Source: Burkholderia plantarii | Lineage (GTDB): Bacteria > Pseudomonadota > Gammaproteobacteria > Burkholderiales > Burkholderiaceae | NCBI RefSeq assembly: GCF_001411805.1 | Contig: NZ_CP007213.1 | Location: forward strand, 2,170,001 to 2,234,000 | Reading direction: 5' to 3' | DNA: 64,000 bases | Part shown: positions 51,807 through 60,951 of the stretch, piece after piece | How positions within the stretch are numbered: position 1 is the stretch's first letter | Layout: each line of letters starts with the position of its first letter | Notes under the pieces: generated by a model | The model's input: the letters and a program-made list of their open reading frames with translations, nothing else | Databases searched by the model: none | What the model was told of the DNA's origin: nothing | Position numbers and translations under genes: made by a program

Positions 51807-52762
51807 CCAGGACACGCGCCACCCGCACCGTGCTCGCGGTGCCGGGACACCGGATGAAGATGCTGCAATCGGCGGCGGCCAGCGCGGCCGACGCCGTGTT
51901 CATCGATCTCGAGGACGCCGTGCCGCCCGAGAGCAAGCGCGACGCGCTGGCCTGCGCGGTGCAGGCGATCGACACGCTCGACTGGGGCGACAAGCGGCTG
52001 CTGGTGCGCGTCAACGCCGGCGTGGACGGCGTGGCCGCCGAGGAAGTGGCGACGCTGGCGCGCGAGGCGGCCCGGCTCGACGCGCTGCTGGTGCCGAAAG
52101 TGGAATCCGTCGCCACCCTGCACGAGGTGGAACGGCTGCTGCGCGAGCAGCGCGGCGCGCGGGCGCCGCTGGCCGTCGAGGCGCTGATCGAGACGGCGCG
52201 CGGCATCGTCGGCGTGGACGCGATCGCCGCGGCCGGCGGCGCGCTGGCGGCGCTGCACTTCGGCGTCGGCGATTTCTCGGCCTCGATCGGCGCGCGCAAC
52301 GTCGAGATCGGCGGCACGCATCCGGGCTACGCGCTGACGCTGAAGACCGAAGCCGGCAGCTACACCACCACCGCACTCGATCTGTGGACCTACCCGATGA
52401 TGCGCCTGCTGGTGGCCGCGCGCGCGTTCGGCCTGCGCGCGATCGACGGGCCGTGCGGCGCGTTCCGCGATCCCGTGCTGACGCGCGCGTGGGCCTTGAA
52501 GGCCGCCGCGATGGGCTACGACGGCAAGCAGGTGATCCATCCCGAGCAGATCGAGCCGACCCGCCAGGCATTCTCGCCGACGCCGGCCGAACTCGAGGAC
52601 GCGCGACGCACCATCGCCGCGCTCGAGGCGGCGCAGGCGGCCGGGCTCGCGGCCGTGTCGCTGGACGGCAAGCTCGTCGATTTCGCCAACGTGCGGATGG
52701 CCGAGCGGATTCTGGCGATGGCAGACGCGGGGAACGTGAAGTCCCGAGCCGGCGCGTCGTGA
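51803..52762 (+). CDS. CitE/HpcH-type lyase (malyl-/citramalyl-CoA lyase family)
   Basis: This is a TIM-barrel C-C lyase, 319 residues, which would split a 3-hydroxy-acyl-CoA (malyl- or citramalyl-CoA) to acetyl-CoA plus glyoxylate or pyruvate. Motifs are RTVLAVPGHRMKMLQSAAAS, ADAVFIDLEDAVPPESK (Mg/substrate Glu-Asp), LLVRVNA, LLVPKVES, ALIETARGI and LHFGVGDFSASIG. ATG 51803 overlaps the CoA-transferase stop, strongly coupling activation and cleavage. It is the last gene of the LysR-permease-transferase-lyase unit and convergent with the NRPS genes. Confidence 0.9.
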   Translation: MTRTRATRTVLAVPGHRMKMLQSAAASAADAVFIDLEDAVPPESKRDALACAVQAIDTLDWGDKRLLVRVNAGVDGVAAEEVATLAREAARLDALLVPKVESVATLHEVERLLREQRGARAPLAVEALIETARGIVGVDAIAAAGGALAALHFGVGDFSASIGARNVEIGGTHPGYALTLKTEAGSYTTTALDLWTYPMMRLLVAARAFGLRAIDGPCGAFRDPVLTRAWALKAAAMGYDGKQVIHPEQIEPTRQAFSPTPAELEDARRTIAALEAAQAAGLAAVSLDGKLVDFANVRMAERILAMADAGNVKSRAGAS

Positions 52763-52879
52763 CGTCCGCCGCAGCGGCATTCAAACCGCTGCGGCCGTCG
52801 ATCGACAAACCAGGCTTCGGCGGGCCGTCCTCGTGACGGATTGTCGACGGATAGCCGACTCCGCCGTCGCGGCATGACG

Positions 52880-52914
52880 AAAACCTCGACCGATCGGACG
52901 GATCGGGCGAGGTC
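52880..52914 (-). terminator. Terminator of the NRPS operon
   Basis: On the minus strand ACCTCG-c-CCGATC, a 5-nt loop, then GATCGG-t-CGAGGT (52913-52883) form a 12-bp stem with a single mismatch, followed by TTTTC. It lies 26 bp after the NRPS stop and is the likely end of that transcript. Confidence 0.75.
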
Positions 52915-52939
52915 TTCATGGGCGATGCCGCGCGGGCGC

Positions 52940-55900
52940 CTACAAACCCGCGAGGATGTCGTTCAGCTCGGCGGCCAGCGACGCGTCGCCGGCGGCCGGC
53001 ACGCGCAGCGCATCGACCGCCTCCGCCAGCGCTTCGAGCGAAGGATTGCGCATCAGCTCGACCAGCGCCACATCCACGCCGAGGCTCGTGCGAATCGACG
53101 TCTGCGCCTGCATCGCCGCGAGCGAATGGCCGCCGAGCTCGAAGAAACGATCGGTGCGCCGCACCGGCTCGACACCGAGCACGCGCGACCAGATGCCGGC
53201 CAGCGCGATCTCGGTGTCGCCGCGCGGCAGCGCGCCCGCCTCGCCGGCAGCCTCGTCGCTCGCCTGCACCACCGGCTCCGGCAGCGCGGCGCGGTCGATC
53301 TTGCCGTTCGGGTTCAGCGGCAGCGCGTCGAGCACCACCACGGCGGCCGGCACCATGTAGTCGGGCAGCCGCGCGGCCAGCGCCGCGCGCAGCGCCGCGC
53401 CCTCCACCGCCACGCCCGCGGCCCGCGCCACGTAGGCCAGCACGCGCAGCCCGCTCGGGCCGTCGCGCGTGATCACGGCCGCCTCGCGCACGCGCGCGTC
53501 CTCCAGCAGCACCGCCTCGATCTCGCCGAGTTCGATCCGGAAGCCGCGGATCTTCACCTGGTGATCGGCGCGGCCGAGATAGGCCAGCGTGCCGTCCTCG
53601 TGCCAGCGGACGATGTCGCCGGTGCGGTAGAGCCGCGCGCCGGGCAGCGCCGCGAACGGATCGGCCACGAAGCGCTCGGCCGTCAGCTCCGGGCGATCGT
53701 GGTAGCCGCGCGCGAGCAGCGGCCCGCCGATGCACAGCTCGCCGGCCGCGCCGAGCGGCGCGAGGTTGCCCTGCGCATCGAGCACCACCAGCGTGCGGCC
53801 CGGCAGCGGGCCGCCGAGCGGAATCTGCGCCGGCACGTCCGCGCCCGAGGCGGCCAGCGCGCCGCAGTCGAACAGCGTGGCGGTGACGGTCGCCTCGCTC
53901 GGCCCGTAGGTGTTGGCGAGCGCCACGCCGGCCAGCCCCGCCGCGCGCCAGGCGCGCACGCCATCGGCCGGCATCGCCTCGCCGCCCGCATGGACGCGGC
54001 GCAGCGTGGCCAGCGCGGCGCGCGTCTCGGGCCGCGCCGCGAAATCCTGGGCCAGCGCGTTCCAGTAAGCCGTGGTCAGGTCGGCCACGGTGATCCGCTC
54101 GCGCGCCACTTCGTCCGCGAAGCGCGCCGTGCTCCACAGCTCCGGCCCGCGCACGATCAGCGTGGCGCCGGCGGCGAGCGTCGGGAAGACCTGCTCGACG
54201 AAACCATCGAAGTTGAAGGTCGAGAACTGCAGCACGCGGTCGGTCTCGCCGATCCCGAACATCGCGATCGACACCTCGGTGTGTCGCGCCAGCGCGTCGT
54301 GCGTGATGCCGACACCCTTCGGCCGCCCGGTGGAGCCCGAGGTGTAGATCAGGTAGGCGAGATGGCCGGCTTCCACCGCGTCGGGCGGCACGGTGCTGGC
54401 ATAACCGCTGTCTTCGGCGGCAAGGTCGGTTAGGTCGAGCGTGGCCACCGGCACCCGTTCGCGATCGGTGGCACCGGCGCCTTCGGTCAGCGCGAGCACG
54501 ATGCCGCTGTCCTCGATCATCATCGTCAGGCGCTCGGCCGGATACGACGGATCGAGCGGCACGTAGGCGCCGCCCGCCTTCAGCACGCCGAGGATCGCGA
54601 CGATCATGCCGAGCGAGCGCTCGATCGCGATGCCGACGCGCACGTCGGGGCCGACGCCGGCCGCGCGCAGCGCGTGCGCGACGCGGTTCGCGCGCGCCTC
54701 GAGCGTGCCGTAGTCGAGTGAGTCGCCGCCGTGGACGAGCGCCACTGCCTCGGGCCGGCGCGCGGCCTGCGCGGCGATCCGGCGATGCACGGGCGGCAGC
54801 GCGCCGGTCTCGGCGCCGCGCCCCCATTGCGCGAGTCGCGCGCGCTCGGCGGCCGGCAGCGGATCGAGCGCGCCGAGCCGGGCCTCCGGATCGGCCGCGA
54901 ACGCGTCGAGCAGCGCGCCCAGCTGCGCGGCCAGCCGCTCCACCTGCGCCGGCGCGAACCGGTCGCTCGCGTAGGCGAACTCGATGTCGAGCACGTCGGC
55001 CTGGCCGGCGGTGGCCGCGCGTGACGGGCGGCCGTGCGTGACCGACAGCGTCAGCGGATAGCTGGTGCGATCCTCGTTGCGCAGCCCCGAGAAGCGCAGC
55101 CCGTGCGGCGACGCCTCGTCGAGGATCGCGTCGACCGGATAGTTCTCGAACACCACCAGCGTGTCGAACAGCGGCTGGCCGCCGTCGATGCCGGCGCTGC
55201 GCTGGATCTCCACGAGCGGCAGGTGTTCATGCTCGCGCGCGGCCACGCCGTCGCGCTGCACGGTCGCGAGCCAGTCGCTCACGCGCATCGAGGGCAGCGG
55301 CGCGCCGATCACCGGAATCGTGTTGATGAAGAGGCCGAGCATCTGTTCGGCACCCGGCAGCGCGTCGGGGCGGCCGGCGACGGTCGCGCCGCAGCTCACG
55401 CTGCGCTGGCCCGTGTAGCGTTGCAGCAGCAGCAGCCAGGCGGCCTGCACCAGCGTGTTCAGCGTGGCGCGCCGCGCCTTCGCGAACGCGGCAAGTCTTG
55501 CGCTGCGCGCGGCATCGCACACCAGCCGCACGATGCCGTGGCGGGCCAGCTGCGCGGCGCCGGCGGCCGGCGCCGGCAGTGATCGGGCCAGCAGCGTGGG
55601 ACCGTCGAGGCGCGCGGTCTGATCGCGCCACCAGGCGTCGCTGGCCTCGCGCGGCTGCGCGGCGAGCCAGCCGATGAAGCGGCGATAGCGCGGCGGGGTG
55701 CCGGCCGGCGGCGTACCGCCGTAGGTCGCCAGCACCTCGGCCAGCAGCCGCGCGGCGCTCCAGCCGTCGAGCAGCGCGTGATGGAAGGTCCAGACGACGT
55801 GATGGCGCGCCGGCCCGGTGCGCAGCAGCGCCACGCGCCAGAGCGGCGGGCGCGCCAGATCGAAGCCGCGCGCGAGATTGTCGGCCGCGAAACGGTCGAG

Positions 55901-58900
55901 GCGCGCGTCGAGGCTGTCCGTGGCGCCGTCGCGCCAGTCGGCCAGCAGGAACGGCGTGCCGACGGCGCGCGTCACCCACTGGCGCGGCATGTCGTCGAAC
56001 GACAGGAAGCCGGTGCGCAGGATCTCGTGGCGCGTCGCGACGGCCGCCCAGGCGGCTTCGAAACGCGCCGCGTCGAGCCCGTCCACGTCCACGCGCAACT
56101 GGTTGACGTAGGCGCCCTGCTGCTCGCCGAGCAAACTGTGGAAGACGATGCCGGCCTGCATCGGCGCGAGCGGATAGAGATCGACGAGATCGGCCGGCGC
56201 CACCGGCAGCGCGTCGAGGCGGGCCTGATCGATCGCCGCGAGCGGCACGTCGGACGGCGTGAGGCCGGCCGCGCCGCTCGCGCAGTGGTCGAGCAGCGCG
56301 GCCAGTTCGACGCGCAGGCCGGCGGCCAGCGCGTCGAGCGTGGCCGCGTCGTAGCGGTCGCCGCCCGGATGGCGGAACGTCACGAGCAGCTCGCCGTCGC
56401 GGATCTGCGCGACGATGTCGAGCGCATGCGTCGGCGCATTGATCGCGGCCACGGGCCGGCCGCCCGGTTCGGCGGCGAGCCGCCAGGTGCCGGTGCGCGG
56501 CGGGGTCGTTCCTTCGTCGTCGTTTGCGCCGTTCGCGCCGAGCGAACCGTCGAGCTGGCCGAGATAGTTGAACAGCACGTCCGCGTCGCCGATCGACGCG
56601 AGCGCCGTGCGCTGCGACGCGTCGCCGGCGTGGCGCAGCATGCCGAAGCTCGTGCCGCCGTGCGGCGCCTCGCGGCGCGCCTGCTTCACGCGCTTGATCG
56701 CGGCGCCGAGTTCGCCGGTGGGCGCGAGCGCCATCGGATGGAGGCTCGTGAACCAGCCGACCGTGCGGCTCAGGTCCGCGTCGCCGACGGGTGCGTCGCG
56801 GCCGTGGCCCTCGACGTCGATGCGCAGCGTCTCTCGGCCCGCGAACCGGCACAGCACGCGGCCCGTGGCCACCAGCAGCAGGTCCGCGATCGTGGTGCGG
56901 TACGCGGCGCAGGCCGGCTGCAGCAGGCGGCGGGTGGTCTCGGCATCGAGACCGACCGACGCCGAGCCGGCTTGCGGCCGTGCGCCCGCGCTGCCGCCTG
57001 CGATGCCAGGCGGCAGCGTGCCGTCGATATCGGCGAGCGCACGCCAGTGGTCGAAGCTTGCGCTGATCTCGGGGCGCCGTGCCGCCTCGTGCAGACGGCG
57101 CGCGAACAGCGGATACGACAGCGTGGGCGCCGGCAGCGCCGGCGCCTCGCCCGCCTCCCGCTGGCGGTAGGCGCGATGCAGATCGTCCAGCAGGATCCGC
57201 CACGACACGGTGTCGACGGCCAGATGGTGGATCGCGATCGCGAGACGCCAGCTGCCGTCCGTCACGCCAATCAAAAGCACGCGCAGCAGCGGCCCGGTGC
57301 CAATGTCGAGCGCGCCCTGGATCGTGTCGCAGGCCGCGTCGATGCCGGTGGCCGGCACGCCGGTCACGGTCGCGACGAGCGGCGCCTGCTCCTGCGCCCG
57401 GTCCGACGCGGCGAGGAACTGGTGCCAGCCGGTGGCTGCGCCGTGCGCGAAGCGCAGCCGCAGCGACGGATGCGCGGCCACTACGGCCTGCAGTGCCTGC
57501 TCCAGATGCACGGCGTCGGGCCTTGCATCGAGATGCAGCAGGACCGACTGGTTCCAGTGGTTGCGGTTCGCGAGCGGCTTCGACAGGAACCACGCCTGCA
57601 CCGGCACGAGCGGCACCTCGGCGTCTTCGGCGAGCGCGGCGGCCTCCTCGGCCGCGATGTCGGCGGCGCCGGCATCGACGCGCCCGATCGGCTCGGCCAC
57701 CGCCGCGAGTTCGACGATTGTCGACTGCTCGAAGATCTGCCGTGCGTGGAGCCGGTAGCCTGCCTGCCGCGCCCGCGCGACGATCTGCAACGCGAGGATC
57801 GAATCGCCACCCAGTTCGAAGAAATCGTCATGGCGGCCCACGCGCGGCACGCGCAGCAGCGTGGCCCAGATCGCGGCGAGGTCGGCTTCGATGCCGGCGT
57901 GCGGGGGTTCGTGGTTCGCGCCGTCGTCGGTGGTCGCTTCCGGCGCCGGCAGCGCGCGCCGGTCCACCTTGCCGTTCGGGCTCAGCGGCAGCGCGTCGAG
58001 CACCACGATGCGCCACGGCACCATGTAGTCGGGCAGGCGTGCGGACAACGCGGGGCGTAGCACTGCCGGGTCGAGTGCTTCGGATGCCTCGCTCGTTACG
58101 TAAGCGATCAGCCTTCCGTCGAGTGCCACCACCACCGCCTCGCGTACCGAGGGCAGCGCCGTCAGCGCCGACTCGATCTCGCCCAGTTCGATCCGCAGTC
58201 CGCGAATCTTCACCTGATGATCGACGCGGCCCAGATAGTCGAGCGCGCCATCCGTGCGCCAGCGCGCGAGGTCGCCCGTGCGGTACAGCCGCGCGCCGGG
58301 CACGGTCGCGAACGGGTCCGGCACGAAGCGCTCGGCCGTCAGGTCCGGGCGCCCCAGATAACCACGCGCGAGGCCCGCGCCGCCGAGGTACAACTCGCCC
58401 GGCACGCCCGGCGGCACCGGGTTCAACCGTGCATCGAGCACCCAGGTCTGCGTGGCCGCGATCGGCCGGCCGATCGGCACCGCGCGGCCCGCTTCATCGA
58501 TGCAGGTCCATGCGGTCACGTCGATCGCGGCTTCGGTCGGGCCGTAGAGATTGAACAACCCCACGCCCGGCAGCACGTTCGCCACGCGTTCGCGCAGGTC
58601 GGCCGGCAGCGCCTCGCCGCTGCACACGATCCGCTTCAGCGTCGTACCACATGAGGTCGCTTCCGCCTCGCTCGCCACGAACGCCTGCAACATCGACGGC
58701 ACGAAATGGAGCGTCGTCACGCGATGCGCCACGATCGTCTTCGCCAGTTCCGCCGGATCGCGATGCGCGCCCGGCGCCGCGATTGCCAGCCGCGCACCCA
58801 CCATCAGCGGCCAGAAGAATTCCCAGACCGATACGTCGAAGCTGAACGGCGTCTTTTGCAGCACCGTCTCGCCGCGCCGCAGCCCGTATTCGCGCTGCAT

Positions 58901-60943
58901 CCAGACGAGGCGGTTCGACAGGCTGTCGTGGCGGTTGCCGACGCCCTTCGGACGCCCGGTCGAGCCCGAGGTGAAGATCACGTAGGCGAGATTCGCGCCG
59001 TCGAGCTTCACGTCCGGATTGTTGGCCGGAAGCGATGACGCGTCCGACAGGTCGAGCGTGTCGAGATCGACGCGCTCGACGCCGTCTCGGGACGGCAGGT
59101 CGATATCGCGCTGCGCGAGCAGCAGGCCGATGCCGCTGTCATCGATCATCGCCGCGATCCGGTCGGCCGGATAGGACGGATCCAGCGGCACGTAGGCCGC
59201 GCCCGCCTTCATGATCGCGTAGAGCGCGATCACGAGTTCGATCGAACGCTCGGCCGAAATGCCGACGCGCGACTCCACCCCGACGCCCCGCACGCGCAGC
59301 CAATGCGCGAGGCGATTCGCGCGCGCGTTCAGTTCGGCATAGGTCAACGTCGTATCGCCGAATACAAGCGCTTCATCGTCGGGATACGCCGCCGCATGAC
59401 GCTCGAACGCATGGAACACCGGTTCGATTTCGTCATAGACGGTATCGTTGCGGCTCCACGCGTCGAGCATCGCGCGCTCGGCGTCATCGGTCAGCGCGAT
59501 ATCGGCGATACGCACGTCCGGATCGCCCTGCGCGATCGCGGCAACGCAGCGCTGGTAATGCGCGGCCAGACGCGCGATCGTCGCCTCGGCGAACAGTTCA
59601 CGTGCATAGCTGAATTCGAGCGTCAGCGTGCCGTCCGCATCCTCGTGCGTGTTGAGCATCAGCTCGAACTGCGCCATCGTGGTCGGCAGGCGATGCGGCT
59701 CGATCGTCAGGCCCGGCAGGCCGTCCAGCACGCGCCAGTCGCGCCGCTGATGGTTGAACATCACCTGGAACAGCGGGCTGTGGCTGAGGCTGCGCTCGGG
59801 GCGCAGCGCCTCGACCAGCACGTCGAACGGCAGATCCTGATGCGCCTGCGCACCAACCGTCCCCAAACGCAGCCGTTCTAGCAACGTGTCCAGCGTGTCG
59901 TCGCCGTCGAAGCTCGCGCGCATCACCTGCGTGTTGACGAAGAAGCCGATCAGCCGCTCGGTCTCGACGCGATGGCGGTTCGCCACCGGCACGCCGACGC
60001 GGATGTCGTCCTGCCCCGTGTAGCGATGCAGCAGCGCCTGGAACGCCGCGAGCAGCACCATGAACGGCGTGGCCGAGCGACGCTGCGCGCAGGCCTTCAC
60101 CGCCTGCGCCAACGAGGCCGGCAAGACCAGCAGATAACGCCCCGCCGCGTATTCGCCGTGGGCGTTGCGCGTGCCGTCCATCGGCAGCGACAGCACCGGA
60201 TGCGAATCGCCGAGCGTCGTCTTCCAGTAGGCGAGCTGGCGCTCGCGTTCGCCGGCGTCGAGCCAGTCGCGCTGCCACGCCGCGTAATCGGCATACTGGA
60301 TCGGCAGGTCCGCCAGCGGCGTCGCTTCGCCGAGCACGCGCGCACGATAAAACGCGACCAGTTCCTCCAGCAGCACCTGCACCGACCAGCCGTCCGAGAC
60401 GATGTGGTGCATCGAGACGGCCAGCAACCGGCGGCCGGCACCCTTCGCCGCTTCGCGATACAGCCCCGCGCGCAACAGCGGCCCGGCGCCGAGATCGAAC
60501 GGCTCGTCGGCCAGCGCGCGCGCCGCTGCCTCGAGGCCACCATCCGCCACCGTCTCGTCGCGCCAGTCGATCGACGCCTGTGCATCGACATGGGCCGTGA
60601 CTTCACCGGCCTCGTTTTCGACGAAGCGCGTGCGCAGCGCGTCGTGTCGCGCGACGATCGCCGCGAACGCGTCGCGCAGCGCCGCCGCATCGACCTCGCC
60701 CGTCAGCCACAGGCCGCCCGAGATGTGATACGCACGGTTCTCCGGCGACAGTTGCGCCAGCACCCATTGGCGGCGCTGCGCATACGAAACCGTCACCGGC
60801 CCCGCCTGCCGCGCGCGCGGCAGGATCGGAAACTGCGCGGGGCTCACGCCGTCCGCTTGCATCTTTGCCCAGAACAGGCGTCGCTTGTCGGGCGTCAGCT
60901 CGATGAAGCGCGCGGCAATGCGGGCGGCCGTGGTCTTGTCCAT
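52940..60943 (-). CDS. Nonribosomal peptide synthetase, C-A-T-E-C-A-T (two modules)
   Basis: This 2667-residue synthetase builds part of a peptide. Domains by eye: condensation (HHIVSDGWS at about 177); adenylation (FTSGSTGRPKG at about 654) with pocket code DVWHVSLIDK, serine-type; carrier (FFELGGDSI, Ser at about 1045); epimerisation (HHLAVDTVSW at about 1237, VGWFTSLHPM); condensation of the type following epimerisation (YPLAPMQAGIVFHSL, HHALLDGWS at about 1719); adenylation (YTSGSTGRPKG at about 2198) with code DGEDHGTVTK, an acidic pocket as in Lys-type domains; carrier (FFELGGHSL at about 2598). Predicted order: D-Ser then Lys-like. There is no thioesterase at the end. ATG 60943 is preferred over TTG 60955; it is 8 nt after the upstream NRPS stop. 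Confidence 0.92.
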   Translation of the reverse strand: MDKTTAARIAARFIELTPDKRRLFWAKMQADGVSPAQFPILPRARQAGPVTVSYAQRRQWVLAQLSPENRAYHISGGLWLTGEVDAAALRDAFAAIVARHDALRTRFVENEAGEVTAHVDAQASIDWRDETVADGGLEAAARALADEPFDLGAGPLLRAGLYREAAKGAGRRLLAVSMHHIVSDGWSVQVLLEELVAFYRARVLGEATPLADLPIQYADYAAWQRDWLDAGERERQLAYWKTTLGDSHPVLSLPMDGTRNAHGEYAAGRYLLVLPASLAQAVKACAQRRSATPFMVLLAAFQALLHRYTGQDDIRVGVPVANRHRVETERLIGFFVNTQVMRASFDGDDTLDTLLERLRLGTVGAQAHQDLPFDVLVEALRPERSLSHSPLFQVMFNHQRRDWRVLDGLPGLTIEPHRLPTTMAQFELMLNTHEDADGTLTLEFSYARELFAEATIARLAAHYQRCVAAIAQGDPDVRIADIALTDDAERAMLDAWSRNDTVYDEIEPVFHAFERHAAAYPDDEALVFGDTTLTYAELNARANRLAHWLRVRGVGVESRVGISAERSIELVIALYAIMKAGAAYVPLDPSYPADRIAAMIDDSGIGLLLAQRDIDLPSRDGVERVDLDTLDLSDASSLPANNPDVKLDGANLAYVIFTSGSTGRPKGVGNRHDSLSNRLVWMQREYGLRRGETVLQKTPFSFDVSVWEFFWPLMVGARLAIAAPGAHRDPAELAKTIVAHRVTTLHFVPSMLQAFVASEAEATSCGTTLKRIVCSGEALPADLRERVANVLPGVGLFNLYGPTEAAIDVTAWTCIDEAGRAVPIGRPIAATQTWVLDARLNPVPPGVPGELYLGGAGLARGYLGRPDLTAERFVPDPFATVPGARLYRTGDLARWRTDGALDYLGRVDHQVKIRGLRIELGEIESALTALPSVREAVVVALDGRLIAYVTSEASEALDPAVLRPALSARLPDYMVPWRIVVLDALPLSPNGKVDRRALPAPEATTDDGANHEPPHAGIEADLAAIWATLLRVPRVGRHDDFFELGGDSILALQIVARARQAGYRLHARQIFEQSTIVELAAVAEPIGRVDAGAADIAAEEAAALAEDAEVPLVPVQAWFLSKPLANRNHWNQSVLLHLDARPDAVHLEQALQAVVAAHPSLRLRFAHGAATGWHQFLAASDRAQEQAPLVATVTGVPATGIDAACDTIQGALDIGTGPLLRVLLIGVTDGSWRLAIAIHHLAVDTVSWRILLDDLHRAYRQREAGEAPALPAPTLSYPLFARRLHEAARRPEISASFDHWRALADIDGTLPPGIAGGSAGARPQAGSASVGLDAETTRRLLQPACAAYRTTIADLLLVATGRVLCRFAGRETLRIDVEGHGRDAPVGDADLSRTVGWFTSLHPMALAPTGELGAAIKRVKQARREAPHGGTSFGMLRHAGDASQRTALASIGDADVLFNYLGQLDGSLGANGANDDEGTTPPRTGTWRLAAEPGGRPVAAINAPTHALDIVAQIRDGELLVTFRHPGGDRYDAATLDALAAGLRVELAALLDHCASGAAGLTPSDVPLAAIDQARLDALPVAPADLVDLYPLAPMQAGIVFHSLLGEQQGAYVNQLRVDVDGLDAARFEAAWAAVATRHEILRTGFLSFDDMPRQWVTRAVGTPFLLADWRDGATDSLDARLDRFAADNLARGFDLARPPLWRVALLRTGPARHHVVWTFHHALLDGWSAARLLAEVLATYGGTPPAGTPPRYRRFIGWLAAQPREASDAWWRDQTARLDGPTLLARSLPAPAAGAAQLARHGIVRLVCDAARSARLAAFAKARRATLNTLVQAAWLLLLQRYTGQRSVSCGATVAGRPDALPGAEQMLGLFINTIPVIGAPLPSMRVSDWLATVQRDGVAAREHEHLPLVEIQRSAGIDGGQPLFDTLVVFENYPVDAILDEASPHGLRFSGLRNEDRTSYPLTLSVTHGRPSRAATAGQADVLDIEFAYASDRFAPAQVERLAAQLGALLDAFAADPEARLGALDPLPAAERARLAQWGRGAETGALPPVHRRIAAQAARRPEAVALVHGGDSLDYGTLEARANRVAHALRAAGVGPDVRVGIAIERSLGMIVAILGVLKAGGAYVPLDPSYPAERLTMMIEDSGIVLALTEGAGATDRERVPVATLDLTDLAAEDSGYASTVPPDAVEAGHLAYLIYTSGSTGRPKGVGITHDALARHTEVSIAMFGIGETDRVLQFSTFNFDGFVEQVFPTLAAGATLIVRGPELWSTARFADEVARERITVADLTTAYWNALAQDFAARPETRAALATLRRVHAGGEAMPADGVRAWRAAGLAGVALANTYGPSEATVTATLFDCGALAASGADVPAQIPLGGPLPGRTLVVLDAQGNLAPLGAAGELCIGGPLLARGYHDRPELTAERFVADPFAALPGARLYRTGDIVRWHEDGTLAYLGRADHQVKIRGFRIELGEIEAVLLEDARVREAAVITRDGPSGLRVLAYVARAAGVAVEGAALRAALAARLPDYMVPAAVVVLDALPLNPNGKIDRAALPEPVVQASDEAAGEAGALPRGDTEIALAGIWSRVLGVEPVRRTDRFFELGGHSLAAMQAQTSIRTSLGVDVALVELMRNPSLEALAEAVDALRVPAAGDASLAAELNDILAGL
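58112..60478. repeat. Long direct repeat, copy 1 (NRPS module)
   Basis: This 2367-bp stretch, covering most of a C domain and nearly all of an A domain, appears identical to 61444-63810 (offset 3332 bp, no indels). The nearest mismatches are at 58111 and 60479. Flanking DNA on both sides is similar but diverged. Confidence 0.85.
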
Positions 60944-60951
60944 GAGTGCGT

